Positions 17,004 to 24,400 of a stretch of DNA of 64,000 bases are shown piece after piece. Below the pieces are notes generated by a model that was not told the DNA's origin, did no database searches, and worked only from the letters and a program-made list of their open reading frames with translations. The position numbers were made by a program, and so were the translations under genes. The stretch's first letter is position 1. Each line of letters begins with the position of its first letter. This stretch comes from JBBQVS01 sp963792705 (GTDB lineage Bacteria > Chloroflexota > Ktedonobacteria > Ktedonobacterales > Ktedonobacteraceae): the NCBI GenBank assembly GCA_963792705.1, contig CAWBXD010000012.1, positions 186,001 through 250,000 of the forward strand, in the 5' to 3' direction.

Positions 17004-17265
17004 CTACCATAAGGTGGATTGTTCCAGAACAGGAGACGTTTCAACGGGTGCAGGTTCAGCCACAGGATAGTCTGCAATAAATTGGACTTCTGAAAAATGT
17101 TGCACACAAAAAAGTGCAAGTCGTATCAGGAAGCCGATAGCCAAGACAGGCAGGACACGTTGCATACGTTCCGCAGTGAGAACGCCGACAGACAAACCAG
17201 CCAGCAGACGTGGTAGCTGTCCACGCATGACCTAAATCACGACAGGTACTATTTTCTTTTACCAT
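17004..17265 (-). pseudogene. Zinc-ribbon protein, frameshifted
   Basis: ATG with AGGTGA upstream starts MVKENSTCRDLGHAW and continues through CRRSHC and CPACLGYRLPDT. After about 17125 the +1 frame (ALFCVQHFSEVQ to PVLEQSTLW) looks like the true continuation. CxxxxC plus CPAC suggest a zinc ribbon with a helical, Pro-rich tail. Confidence 0.5.
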
Positions 17266-17277
17266 CGTGTCACCTGC

Positions 17278-17385
17278 TTAATGTCCAAACAGAACATGCA
17301 ATACAGGGACAACGAGAGGCCATTCAATCACAATCAACGCCAGTGAAACCACACCAGCAAGGAATAACGTCATGTTGCGAACCAT
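17278..17385 (-). CDS. 35-residue single-pass membrane protein
   Basis: AAAGAGGTG precedes an ATG opening MVRNMTLFLAGVVSLALIVI, one membrane helix and a short tail ending HVLFGH. The clear ribosome site supports translation. Size resembles small phage or plasmid membrane proteins; function unknown. Confidence 0.6.
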   Translation of the reverse strand: MVRNMTLFLAGVVSLALIVIEWPLVVPVLHVLFGH

Positions 17386-17406
17386 AACAACACCTCTTTC
17401 TTGACA

Positions 17407-17450
17407 AAACAGCACATCTCATGCCACACTAAGCGCGAGACGTGCTGTTT
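17407..17450 (-). terminator. Hairpin
   Basis: AAACAGCAC and GTGCTGTTT form a 9-bp stem extended inside by a TCTC/GAGA pair, just upstream of the 35-residue gene on the - strand. Confidence 0.45.
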
Positions 17451-17483
17451 ACTCCATTTATAGGGGACACACGACGCTTACAC

Positions 17484-17513
17484 GCTCGTCTCATGCTCGA
17501 ACATGAGATGAGC
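17484..17513 (-). terminator. Hairpin after the duplicated gene fragment
   Basis: GCTC-TCTCATG and CATGAGA-GAGC pair around a 6-base loop with one internal mismatch, directly after the stop of the 17519 fragment. Confidence 0.5.
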
Positions 17514-17518
17514 ACATT

Positions 17519-17671
17519 CTAAAAAGGATGCTCGTCCAAATCACCAAGACTCTCAGAGTCTAAAGACGCCGTAGCGTGTTTGTACTCTTGTAGAGCGGTG
17601 TACAGGGTTTCCACATCATCAAAAGACAGGTTCAACGTAACCGTGTCTTGCTCACTTGAGAGACGGAACAA
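17519..17671 (-). pseudogene. Duplicated 3' fragment of the 17725 gene
   Basis: The segment encodes LFRLSSEQDTVTLNLSFDDV then ETLYTALQEYKHATAS and ends DLDEHPF. It repeats, with changes, the end of the neighbouring gene (17725-17967) but has no start or N-terminal part. It preserves what looks like the original C-terminus. Confidence 0.6.
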
Positions 17672-17724
17672 TCTACTATAAAAAACCGAGAACACTAACA
17701 GATCTTAAAATCAAAAGAAGGAGT

Positions 17725-17967
17725 CTAATAGACGCCGTAGCATGTTTGTACTGTTGCAAGCTGTATACAAGGTACAACATCATCAAAAGACAGGTTCAAT
17801 GTAATCGTGTCTTGCTCACTCGAGACACGGAAGAGTGTTGCAATGTTGTACGAGGTAAAAGAGACAATCACTTGACAGGTTTCCACATAGGAACCAGAAC
17901 CATGTATCTCTTGTGACAATTCGACTTGACGGTTAAACCCCTCGTCGAAAAGAAGACGACCAGCCAT
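17725..17967 (-). CDS. 80-residue hypothetical protein with altered C-terminus
   Basis: ATG with AGGAGGTG upstream. Beta-rich sequence (VELSQEIHGSG, CQVIVSFTSYNIATLF) ending with 15 residues that differ from the duplicate downstream copy because of a net frame change near 17775; the +1 frame there (LVYSLQQYKHATAS) matches the copy. Function unknown. Confidence 0.5.
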   Translation of the reverse strand: MAGRLLFDEGFNRQVELSQEIHGSGSYVETCQVIVSFTSYNIATLFRVSSEQDTITLNLSFDDVVPCIQLATVQTCYGVY

Positions 17968-17978
17968 AAAGACACCTC

Positions 17979-18079
17979 CTAGAACAGATGCAGCGCGAAG
18001 TGTGCATGGAACATATACATGTAGACCAGCACACCGAGCAGAACACACAACGCGAAGAATACTAAGATTTCTCATTCAT
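17979..18079 (-). pseudogene. Possible small membrane protein, out of frame with its start
   Basis: AGAGGTG precedes ATGAATGAG, but the strongly hydrophobic stretch EILVFFALCVLLGVLVYMYM lies in another frame (a -1 shift would join them). It is similar in size and placement to the 35-residue gene at 17278. Low certainty. Confidence 0.3.
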
Positions 18080-18132
18080 CACCTCTTGTTTCGCTCATTC
18101 AACACGTTACAGGAACACACAACAGAAGAAGT

Positions 18133-18357
18133 CTACAAGGTAACTTGGTTGAACCACGCCGCTACCTGCACAGGCAAGTCAAGAGCGGTCATCAGGTTTA
18201 ACCACTTGGTGGTACAATCCACACAAATCCGCTTGCTCTCAAGTCGATGAGCACAGGAAAAGCAAAAGCGATGCCCACAGCCCATACAGCGATGCACTTG
18301 TGTTCGTTGACTATGACAGGCATGACACACGCCCGACTCACACCAGCACTGTTGCAT
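18133..18357 (-). CDS. Small multi-Cys zinc-binding protein
   Basis: 74 residues from an ATG with AAAGGAGAA upstream. Cys/His pairs: CWC, CHACH, CMGCGHRFCFSC and CVDC, a pattern like cross-brace RING/FYVE-type or double zinc-ribbon folds. A helix with a Trp follows. Likely a DNA- or protein-binding factor of the element. First gene of the leftward set with clear signals. Confidence 0.6.
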   Translation of the reverse strand: MQQCWCESGVCHACHSQRTQVHRCMGCGHRFCFSCAHRLESKRICVDCTTKWLNLMTALDLPVQVAAWFNQVTL

Positions 18358-18518
18358 ACGTAGTTCTCCTTTCAAAAAAGGTTCACACAACAAAGAGAAT
18401 AATCATGTCACACGTCAAAGCTTGCGTCTCTCTTGTGCTTGCACTCCTTTCCGAGACGTTTGCTCTTTCGTATGTCCCTACGCCCTTCCTTCATCTGTAC
18501 ATGTATCATGGAGGCAAG

Positions 18519-18650
18519 TCACACGATACACAGCCTAGCTTTCTTCCGAATAGCTACGCCCATTGCATTCTTTCCTGCATAGTCCCAAGCTCTCTGCTCA
18601 AGTGCAATACTACTTGCTCTCGACCACCGCAGTAATCGTAGGTTACTCAT
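18519..18650 (-). CDS. 43-residue hypothetical ORF
   Basis: Basic sequence MSNLRLLRWSRASSIALEQR with a predicted helix and a C-terminal RKKARLCIV. No convincing ribosome site. May be random or a gene fragment. The + strand frame over the same bases is no better. Confidence 0.2.
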   Translation of the reverse strand: MSNLRLLRWSRASSIALEQRAWDYAGKNAMGVAIRKKARLCIV

Positions 18651-18682
18651 CCAGCGCGTTTGTAGGGTATTTAGTTGTTAAA

Positions 18683-18776
18683 TTGCGTAAGTTATTATGT
18701 TGCATAAGTTACGTTTCTATTGTAACATGGAAAATTTACTTCTGTCAAGGGATAAACAACGTAATTTGCATAAGTT
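18683..18776 (+). repeat. Iteron-like repeats upstream of the HTH-GNAT gene
   Basis: TTGCGTAAGTTA (18683-18694), TTGCATAAGTTA (18700-18711, 17 bases later) and TTGCATAAGTT (18766-18776) are direct repeats in an A/T-rich region. The last is preceded by ACGTAATTTGC, which recurs inverted at 19826-19845. They are probable operators or iterons. Confidence 0.6.
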
Positions 18777-18843
18777 CTGTAAATATGTTAAAGTTTAAGA
18801 AAATAGAAACCCGATACTACTATTAAGTACAAAGGAGTAAGAC

Positions 18844-19731
18844 ATGGCGACCAGGAATAGACAATTAGTTATCCTTATCAATGGAGAACCCTACTATGCG
18901 GCACAGAAAGCACAAGAAGAATTAGATATGACCTACAGTGCTTTAAGAAATCAGGTTATTGCGGGAAATATTAAAGCGGAGGTACCTAAAGGAAGAAGAC
19001 AAGCATACTATAGAGGTAAAGATGTAGACCGAACAGCTAGAGAGCAACAAGCACTAGCGATAACATACAACCATAGAAAAAACTCAACTAGTTTCATACG
19101 TGTGACTACTAGGGAACAGATGGTAGAGTGTCAAGAAATTAGTCAAGAACTGTTTGGAGTAGGAAGAGATACAGTAGACGAACGTATGTTACTGGTAGCC
19201 AAAAATCCCGAAACGTACCACCTTTTAAAAGATGAAAACCTACAAGAAATAGTAGGTTACATTGCTATAATGCCACTCAAAACAGGAAGACTAGAGAAAG
19301 TTCTCAGCCAAGATATACCCGTTAGAATAGACGCTAAAGACCTAGAAACATTTGACAAGCCTAAAAAGGTTGACTTATACCTACACGCAATCGGTGTTAG
19401 ACCAAAGTTCAACACATCAGAAAAGCATACCTACGGAGCAAGACTCGTACACGGACTGATGGAGCTAATCATAGAAATGGGGGAAAAGGGTATCAATATC
19501 GAAACCATCGCAGCTAGAAGTAATATGCCTGATGGAATACGACTCATGAAACACGCAGGATTTACCGAAATAGCTCCACTATCACCAGGAAGAAGAACAT
19601 TTACTATTGACGTGAAAAACTCAGGTATACCTTTTATCATGCAGTATAAAAGAGCACTACCAAAAACAACAGAACAAGCTGTCCTAGATAAATTAGAGAG
19701 CAAAACAAAAAGTAAGGCAGTTACAGCATAG
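18844..19731 (+). CDS. HTH (MerR/excisionase-like) - GNAT acetyltransferase fusion
   Basis: 295 residues. Positions about 15-70 form a winged-helix of the excisionase/MerR type (AQKAQEELDMTYSALRNQV, then GRRQAYYRGKDVDR). Positions about 85-255 follow a GNAT pattern: VGYIAIMPL strand, LYLHAIGVRP, then GARLVHGLMELIIEMG where a coenzyme A loop and helix lie, and NMPDGIRLMKHAGFTEI. More A/T-rich than the flanking core genes. AAAGGAG lies before ATG. It is the only sizeable rightward gene of the element, flanked by iteron-like repeats. Could be the element's regulator; the acetyl-transfer activity is inferred from fold only. Confidence 0.7.
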   Translation: MATRNRQLVILINGEPYYAAQKAQEELDMTYSALRNQVIAGNIKAEVPKGRRQAYYRGKDVDRTAREQQALAITYNHRKNSTSFIRVTTREQMVECQEISQELFGVGRDTVDERMLLVAKNPETYHLLKDENLQEIVGYIAIMPLKTGRLEKVLSQDIPVRIDAKDLETFDKPKKVDLYLHAIGVRPKFNTSEKHTYGARLVHGLMELIIEMGEKGINIETIAARSNMPDGIRLMKHAGFTEIAPLSPGRRTFTIDVKNSGIPFIMQYKRALPKTTEQAVLDKLESKTKSKAVTA

Positions 19732-19748
19732 CTAACTATTGTACAAAT

Positions 19749-19796
19749 AAACATCCAAGCGGTATACTACTTATACCAAATTGGATGTTTTCTTTT
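19749..19796 (+). terminator. Intrinsic terminator of the HTH-GNAT gene
   Basis: AAACATCCAA pairs with TTGGATGTTT, with an inner GGTATA/TATACC stem, followed by TCTTTTTATC. Confidence 0.8.
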
Positions 19797-19825
19797 TATC
19801 TTTTTCGGGCAAAACAAAATTACAT

Positions 19826-19845
19826 ATGTTACGCAAATTACGTTA
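19826..19845 (-). repeat. Iteron-like repeat downstream of the HTH-GNAT gene
   Basis: ATGTTACGCAAATTACGTTA is the inverse complement of the motif ACGTAATTTGC[A/G]TAA seen at 18759-18773. The gene is thus flanked by the same motif in opposite orientation. 19850-20031 holds no clear gene. Confidence 0.5.
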
Positions 19846-20031
19846 CTATAAAGATAAGTATTCAAAAGCATTTTCCTACAGTGTCAGATAGAGCCATGCA
19901 GAAGCTATAAAATAGTGCAAATCCATCAGTCATTGTATGAACATAATTATGAAAACCTTGCATAACTTTAACACCCGTGAAGTCGCTCTACGCCTTGATT
20001 ATGACGAGAGAAAAGCTCCGACACGAAACTG

Positions 20032-20084
20032 TAAGCCAGGCTTAGGAGCATGTAAAGAGGAGGCTAAGTGAAGGTTAAATATTT
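20032..20084 (+). repeat. Right attachment-site repeat (attR)
   Basis: Matches 11015-11069. Contains AGAGGAGG and the GTG start (20068) of the downstream lipoprotein gene, so the attachment site includes the gene's translation start. Confidence 0.85.
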
Positions 20085-21315
20085 TTTTCACAAGAGAAGC
20101 AGCGAGAAAAAGTTGATGTTCCCTTTATTACTCCTTCTCCTTATGATTAGCTTGCAAGGATGTCTTGGTATTGGAGGGAATAATGGAGGCGGTAGCAACG
20201 AGGGGAATTTCAAGACGGTCCATACCGACGCTAAACATACTATCGGTATCAATCAAGATTCTTTCCTCTTCAAAGGCACACTGTATTTTACACAGGGGCG
20301 CACAATTTTCGCGTTAGATGGCAAACGGAACATCCAGCAAATTACAACCAGTGGTGACTTTCGTGATCCGGCTGTTTCGCCGAATGGCAAGTGGATAGCC
20401 GCCGTTATACACTACAAGAACTATTCTAATCTGGTATATAAGCCTGTGCAGGGCGGTACCTGGACTATTCTTCGTAGTGGACAGGGAAAATTTTACCAGG
20501 ATGGCACGTTTATTAAAAATACATACTATTGGTATGAACAGCCGATGTGGTCGGCCGATAGCTCAAAGCTTTTGTTTTTAAGTGATCTTGAAAAAGAGAA
20601 TTGGTATAGCGCAACGCGACAGGATGCACCTCTGCTTGACTTACAGGTATTTGCAATTCCGCTAAATAATTCGGCAGGAAAGCCGCAAGATGTGGCCTAT
20701 GCAGATTATGGCGATGGTGGGGACCGTGACGCGATGTATCGGCCCGACCATCCAAACGAGATTGTGTATACACATTACACATATGACAAGACGGGGACAA
20801 AGCAGGTCATTCAACTCTATTTAGAAAATGCTGATGCGATTGCGAATAACCCTGGTAAATACAGCCCTGGCGTTGAAGGGTCTGGTTTTGACCCTTCTGT
20901 CGCGCTGACACCGAACGATACAGCGGTGCAAAATATACAGCCAGCATTCTCACCTGATGGCAACAAACTGGCATATGTTCGCCGCGAGAGCAATGGGCAG
21001 ATGAGTCTATACGTTATGCCCTTACCAGTACAGGATGTGACGAGTAATCCGAACAATTCAACGACTGAACAGCAAGCAGTGGCACCATACAAGCATGCTT
21101 CGCGTTTGCTGACACAACAGTTTGTTAGTCAACCGATTTGGTCGCCTGATGGGAAACAAATAGCCTATTTGAGCTATACAAACAACGAATTTAACATCTG
21201 GCTTGCATCAATAACAGTTACAGGTAAGATAGATACATACAAGATACAGGGCACTCCTATACAATTAACTTCCGGTGGTGTCGATGGAGATTCGCGCCCG
21301 TTCTGGACGCCATAA
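20068..21315 (+). CDS. Beta-propeller (TolB/PD40-like) lipoprotein
   Basis: 415 residues with a basic start, hydrophobic helix and lipobox LQGC around residue 30, then a Gly/Asn-rich linker. The mature part carries PD40/WD40-like blades: DPAVSPNGKWIAAV, QPMWSADSSKLLFLS, QPAFSPDGNKLAYV and QPIWSPDGKQIAYLS. Such proteins sit on the outer membrane face and bind partners or substrates. GTG start with AGAGGAGG inside attR. Its original promoter lies left of attL, now 9 kb away, so expression depends on element sequence or is lost. Confidence 0.85.
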   Translation: MKVKYFFHKRSSEKKLMFPLLLLLLMISLQGCLGIGGNNGGGSNEGNFKTVHTDAKHTIGINQDSFLFKGTLYFTQGRTIFALDGKRNIQQITTSGDFRDPAVSPNGKWIAAVIHYKNYSNLVYKPVQGGTWTILRSGQGKFYQDGTFIKNTYYWYEQPMWSADSSKLLFLSDLEKENWYSATRQDAPLLDLQVFAIPLNNSAGKPQDVAYADYGDGGDRDAMYRPDHPNEIVYTHYTYDKTGTKQVIQLYLENADAIANNPGKYSPGVEGSGFDPSVALTPNDTAVQNIQPAFSPDGNKLAYVRRESNGQMSLYVMPLPVQDVTSNPNNSTTEQQAVAPYKHASRLLTQQFVSQPIWSPDGKQIAYLSYTNNEFNIWLASITVTGKIDTYKIQGTPIQLTSGGVDGDSRPFWTP

Positions 21316-21395
21316 TACATTAATGGTATACTAGCGACTGACACGATATGTCAATTTTGTTGCGGCACATTACCCAGGTTGTTTGAGGTGGAACG

Positions 21396-22367
21396 TTGAA
21401 TCAATTCGGAGACAAACCTATTGCGGGCAGGTACGAGATACGCGAGCACATAGCGACAGGTGGTATGGCGAGCGTCTATAAGACCTGGGATAACCGTGTC
21501 GAGCGGATCGTGGCAATCAAAGTATTACGCTCGCTGGACAAAAACGATACTCGTGCGGTCGAACGCTTTCGGCGTGAGGCTCGTGCTGCAGCCGCGCTTG
21601 CTCATCCCAATGCCGTGACCATTTATGACTTTGTGGAAGAAGTTGGACAGTATTTTCTCGTTATGGAATACATCCCTGGTCCAACGCTTAAGCAACTCGT
21701 TGGGCAACGCCGACAACTGCAAGCACGAGAAGCGATAGAGATCGCGGCACAGGTCTGTTCCGTCTTACAAGTTGCCCATGCTCAACGCTTCATCCACCGT
21801 GATATCAAGCCGCAAAATATCATGCTTGTGCTCAATGGTGGACCCGCGAGTGGTACTATTGATCGTGGTGTCCTGGTGAAACTGACAGACTTTGGGATCG
21901 TGCGTGTCGCGGAAGAATCTGGCCTTACAAATAGTGGTATCGTACTTGGTACAGCCGATTATCTTTCACCTGAACAGGCACGCGGCGAAACACTCACGGC
22001 TTCGTCTGACCTCTACTCACTGGGCGTGGTCATGTTTGAAATGCTGACGGGACAGCCACCGTTTGTTGGTCCAACTGCCGTTTCTATCGCGATGCAGCAT
22101 GCATCAACCAATCCACCACCCCTACGCAAATATAATCCAGCCATTCCGCCCATTGTGGAACAACTTGTGCTACGTGCATTGGAGAAAGAGCCGGAAGACC
22201 GCTTCGACTCGGCCGCTGAGATGCAACAGGCTCTCCGCAATTGTGCGCGTGAGCTTGCACGTGGAAACCAGATGGCGCAGCCAGTAAAGCCGTATTCCAG
22301 AGGATATACGGTGAGTGCCGACGGCAAAGGACAACCACCATTAGGCCGTCGCCCATACTCGTCTTAA
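21396..22367 (+). CDS. Soluble Ser/Thr protein kinase
   Basis: 323 residues, TTG start after GAGGTGG. Complete Hanks-type kinase: Gly loop ATGGMASVY, VAIKVL Lys, HRDIKPQN, LTDFGI and GTADYLSPEQ. Unlike most bacterial relatives (PknB type) it has no membrane helix or outside sensor; about 40 residues follow the kinase core. Lies 80 bases after the lipoprotein and 74 before ridA. Substrates unknown. Confidence 0.93.
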   Translation: MNQFGDKPIAGRYEIREHIATGGMASVYKTWDNRVERIVAIKVLRSLDKNDTRAVERFRREARAAAALAHPNAVTIYDFVEEVGQYFLVMEYIPGPTLKQLVGQRRQLQAREAIEIAAQVCSVLQVAHAQRFIHRDIKPQNIMLVLNGGPASGTIDRGVLVKLTDFGIVRVAEESGLTNSGIVLGTADYLSPEQARGETLTASSDLYSLGVVMFEMLTGQPPFVGPTAVSIAMQHASTNPPPLRKYNPAIPPIVEQLVLRALEKEPEDRFDSAAEMQQALRNCARELARGNQMAQPVKPYSRGYTVSADGKGQPPLGRRPYSS

Positions 22368-22441
22368 AGAGTCTCGGCCACTCTTTCTTTATTGTTGACA
22401 AGGCTTTTTTGCCTCATTAGGTTATTTTATGGAAACGCTTT

Positions 22442-22855
22442 ATGGAACATAACTCAATACCATCAATTACAGCAGTGAATACGTCACAAGCCCCTGCAGC
22501 TATCGGCCCCTATAATCAAGCCATCCGCTATGGCAATGTTGTATACACCTCTGGTCAAGTTGCACTTGATCCTACTAGCGGTCAACTGGTTGGTGACGAT
22601 GTGCAAACGCAGACGCGTCAAGTCTTTCAAAACCTGCAAGCGGTCTTGAGTAGCGCAGGGTCATCCTTCAACAATGTGGTCAAAACTACTGTTTTTCTGG
22701 CGAGCATGAGTGACTTCCAGGCGATGAATGCAGTCTATGCAGAATATTTTCAGGAGACAAAGCCTGCACGCTCGACCATTGCCGTTGCCGAGTTGCCACG
22801 TAAGGCACTCGTCGAAATTGAGTGCATCGCTATTGTTGCCCTCGACAAAGTTTAA
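22442..22855 (+). CDS. ridA: RidA/YjgF-family enamine/imine deaminase
   Basis: 137 residues with the family segments APAAIGPYNQAI, VYTSGQVALDP, the Arg in KPARST and Glu in VEIECIAIV that line the active site. RidA hydrolyses reactive 2-aminoacrylate-type intermediates. The N-terminal ten residues before AVNTSQAP are extra. The stop is 17 bases before the DnaA start, so they probably share a transcript. Confidence 0.9.
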   Translation: MEHNSIPSITAVNTSQAPAAIGPYNQAIRYGNVVYTSGQVALDPTSGQLVGDDVQTQTRQVFQNLQAVLSSAGSSFNNVVKTTVFLASMSDFQAMNAVYAEYFQETKPARSTIAVAELPRKALVEIECIAIVALDKV

Positions 22856-22872
22856 CTGCCGGAGAAACGCTC

Positions 22873-24393
22873 GTGAACACTGCTACGATTTGGCGTGATG
22901 CGCTTGAACGCCTGGAACAAACGTCCGTTGATGCTACCTCAAGAGCATGGTTACAAGATGCCCATCTTTCCACTATGCAAAACGCGACGACCGATGATAT
23001 CGACGCTGACTCGCAGGAGCCAGGAGCATACTTTGTGCTTCAGGTCCCTAATGACCTTGCGCGTGATGTTATCAATACACGCTGGCGTCGCTCGCTTGAA
23101 GATATCTTAATGGATGTCACAGGACAACATGTTACAATCATGACGGTGACGGTCGCGCAACATGACACGGCAGACAACGATGAGCAAGAACTGATAACAG
23201 ACGATTTTGAGAGCAATGAGTCAATAGAGCCATACGAGCAGAGCAATTATGCATACTACGATGCAAAGCCAAGCGCAGCTCCACCAGTTCAGCCAGAACT
23301 TCGCTACATGCGTACCAACTCAACCGATTCTTTAGAGGAGTGGGATAACGAGCAACGGGCGAATATATTGATGCACAATCGCCTGAATCCACGCTATACC
23401 TTTGACGCCTTTATAGTCGGCAATAGCAATCGTTTGGCGCATGCAGCCTCACTCGCGGTCGCTGAAGCTCCTGGCGAGTCGTACAATCCGCTTTTCCTCT
23501 ATGGGGGTGTCGGTTTGGGCAAGACGCACCTGCTGCACGCGATTGGGCATCAAGGCGTTCATACTGGATTGGCGGTCCTCTATGTTTCGTCTGAGCAATT
23601 CACCAACGAAATCGTCAACGCCATTCGCTATCGCACAACCGAAGAGTTTCGCGCAAAATATCGGTCCGTCGATATCCTGCTGGTAGATGATATTCAGTTT
23701 ATCGCAGGTAAAGAATCAACAGAGGAAGAATTTTTTCATACCTTCAACAGTTTGCACGAAATGAGCAAGCAGATTGTGATTTGTAGTGATCGACCCCCCA
23801 AAGCGATTGTGAGCCTGGAAGAGCGTTTGCGCTCACGCTTCGAGTGGGGACTGATTGCAGACATTCAGCCACCAGACCTGGAAACGCGCATGGCGATTTT
23901 GCGCGTCAAAGCCGATTTGTTGCGCTATCGTGTACCTGATGACATTATTGCGTACATAGCGGGCCGTGTACAGACAAACATTCGAGAACTGGAAGGGTGT
24001 CTTAATCGCCTGATGGCATATCAGCAACTCCACCGTACAGATTTGACAATGGACGTTGCTCGTGCCGCTATGTCTTCACTAGGCAACGATGTGCGCGAGT
24101 CGCGCTTGACGAGTAAACAGATCGCGGAAGCTGTGGCGGAATATTATCACATCTCGTTGGACGCGATGACTGGAAAGCAGCGCGATAAACACATTGTGAC
24201 GCCACGTCAGATTGCTATGTATCTTATGCGGCAGGAAACGCAGGCGTCGTTGCTTGAGATTGGGCAACTCTTTGGTGGACGAGATCATAGCACAGTGCTA
24301 CACTCATGCGAGAAGATAGAGCGTGATGTCAATCTCAATCCAGCCTTGCGGCGCGAAATTGTCGCCATCCGCGAACAACTACTGAGAGAGTAA
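22873..24393 (+). CDS. dnaA: Chromosomal replication initiator DnaA
   Basis: 506 residues from GTG with GGAGAAA upstream. Domain I about 1-95, an acidic variable linker to about 160, AAA+ domain with Walker A GGVGLGKTH, Walker B ILLVDDIQFIAG and RLRSRFEWGL, then the helix-turn-helix domain IV with the signature GGRDHSTVLHSCEKI. It unwinds oriC in an ATP-dependent manner. No dnaN, rpmH or cluster of TTATCCACA boxes lies nearby, so this is not an ordinary oriC neighbourhood. Could be the sole or an additional copy. Confidence 0.93.
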   Translation: MNTATIWRDALERLEQTSVDATSRAWLQDAHLSTMQNATTDDIDADSQEPGAYFVLQVPNDLARDVINTRWRRSLEDILMDVTGQHVTIMTVTVAQHDTADNDEQELITDDFESNESIEPYEQSNYAYYDAKPSAAPPVQPELRYMRTNSTDSLEEWDNEQRANILMHNRLNPRYTFDAFIVGNSNRLAHAASLAVAEAPGESYNPLFLYGGVGLGKTHLLHAIGHQGVHTGLAVLYVSSEQFTNEIVNAIRYRTTEEFRAKYRSVDILLVDDIQFIAGKESTEEEFFHTFNSLHEMSKQIVICSDRPPKAIVSLEERLRSRFEWGLIADIQPPDLETRMAILRVKADLLRYRVPDDIIAYIAGRVQTNIRELEGCLNRLMAYQQLHRTDLTMDVARAAMSSLGNDVRESRLTSKQIAEAVAEYYHISLDAMTGKQRDKHIVTPRQIAMYLMRQETQASLLEIGQLFGGRDHSTVLHSCEKIERDVNLNPALRREIVAIREQLLRE

Positions 24394-24400
24394 ACAATAC

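Larger units (their letters stand above)
11015..20084. mobile_element. 9.1-kb integrated element (integrase + Rep type)
   Basis: Near-identical direct repeats at 11015-11069 and 20032-20084 bound a block with a tyrosine recombinase next to the left repeat, a broken replication initiator, an OB-fold-like protein, several small zinc-binding and membrane proteins and an HTH-GNAT regulator. Most genes run leftward and many have a GAGGTG ribosome site. No capsid, portal, Zot-like ATPase or relaxase was recognised, so it resembles an integrative plasmid or a satellite. It sits at the 5' end of the lipoprotein gene at 20068, and the right repeat supplies that gene's ribosome site and start codon. 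Confidence 0.85.

Noticed and set aside
12713..17265. +1 recoding at stop codons (skipping the T of TAA/TGA) as an explanation for the element's frame breaks
   Set aside because: Skipping the T always fits any +1 break, so it is not evidence. In several cases the conserved motif (WFYDLW, LWDYATG, CAGCPGGWCAGC) lies upstream of the stop in the new frame, so the shift happened earlier. No common slippery codon was seen.
18300..18635. + strand frame beginning MSHVKACVSLVLALL (18404 onward)
   Set aside because: Signal-peptide-like start but poor ribosome site, and the rest lacks gene-like composition; it lies antisense to zinc-protein upstream DNA.
19937..20071. 44-codon + strand frame running through attR and overlapping the lipoprotein GTG by two bases
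   Set aside because: No ribosome site and no recognisable protein features; the overlap follows from the att sequence. It could be a coupling leader but cannot be supported.
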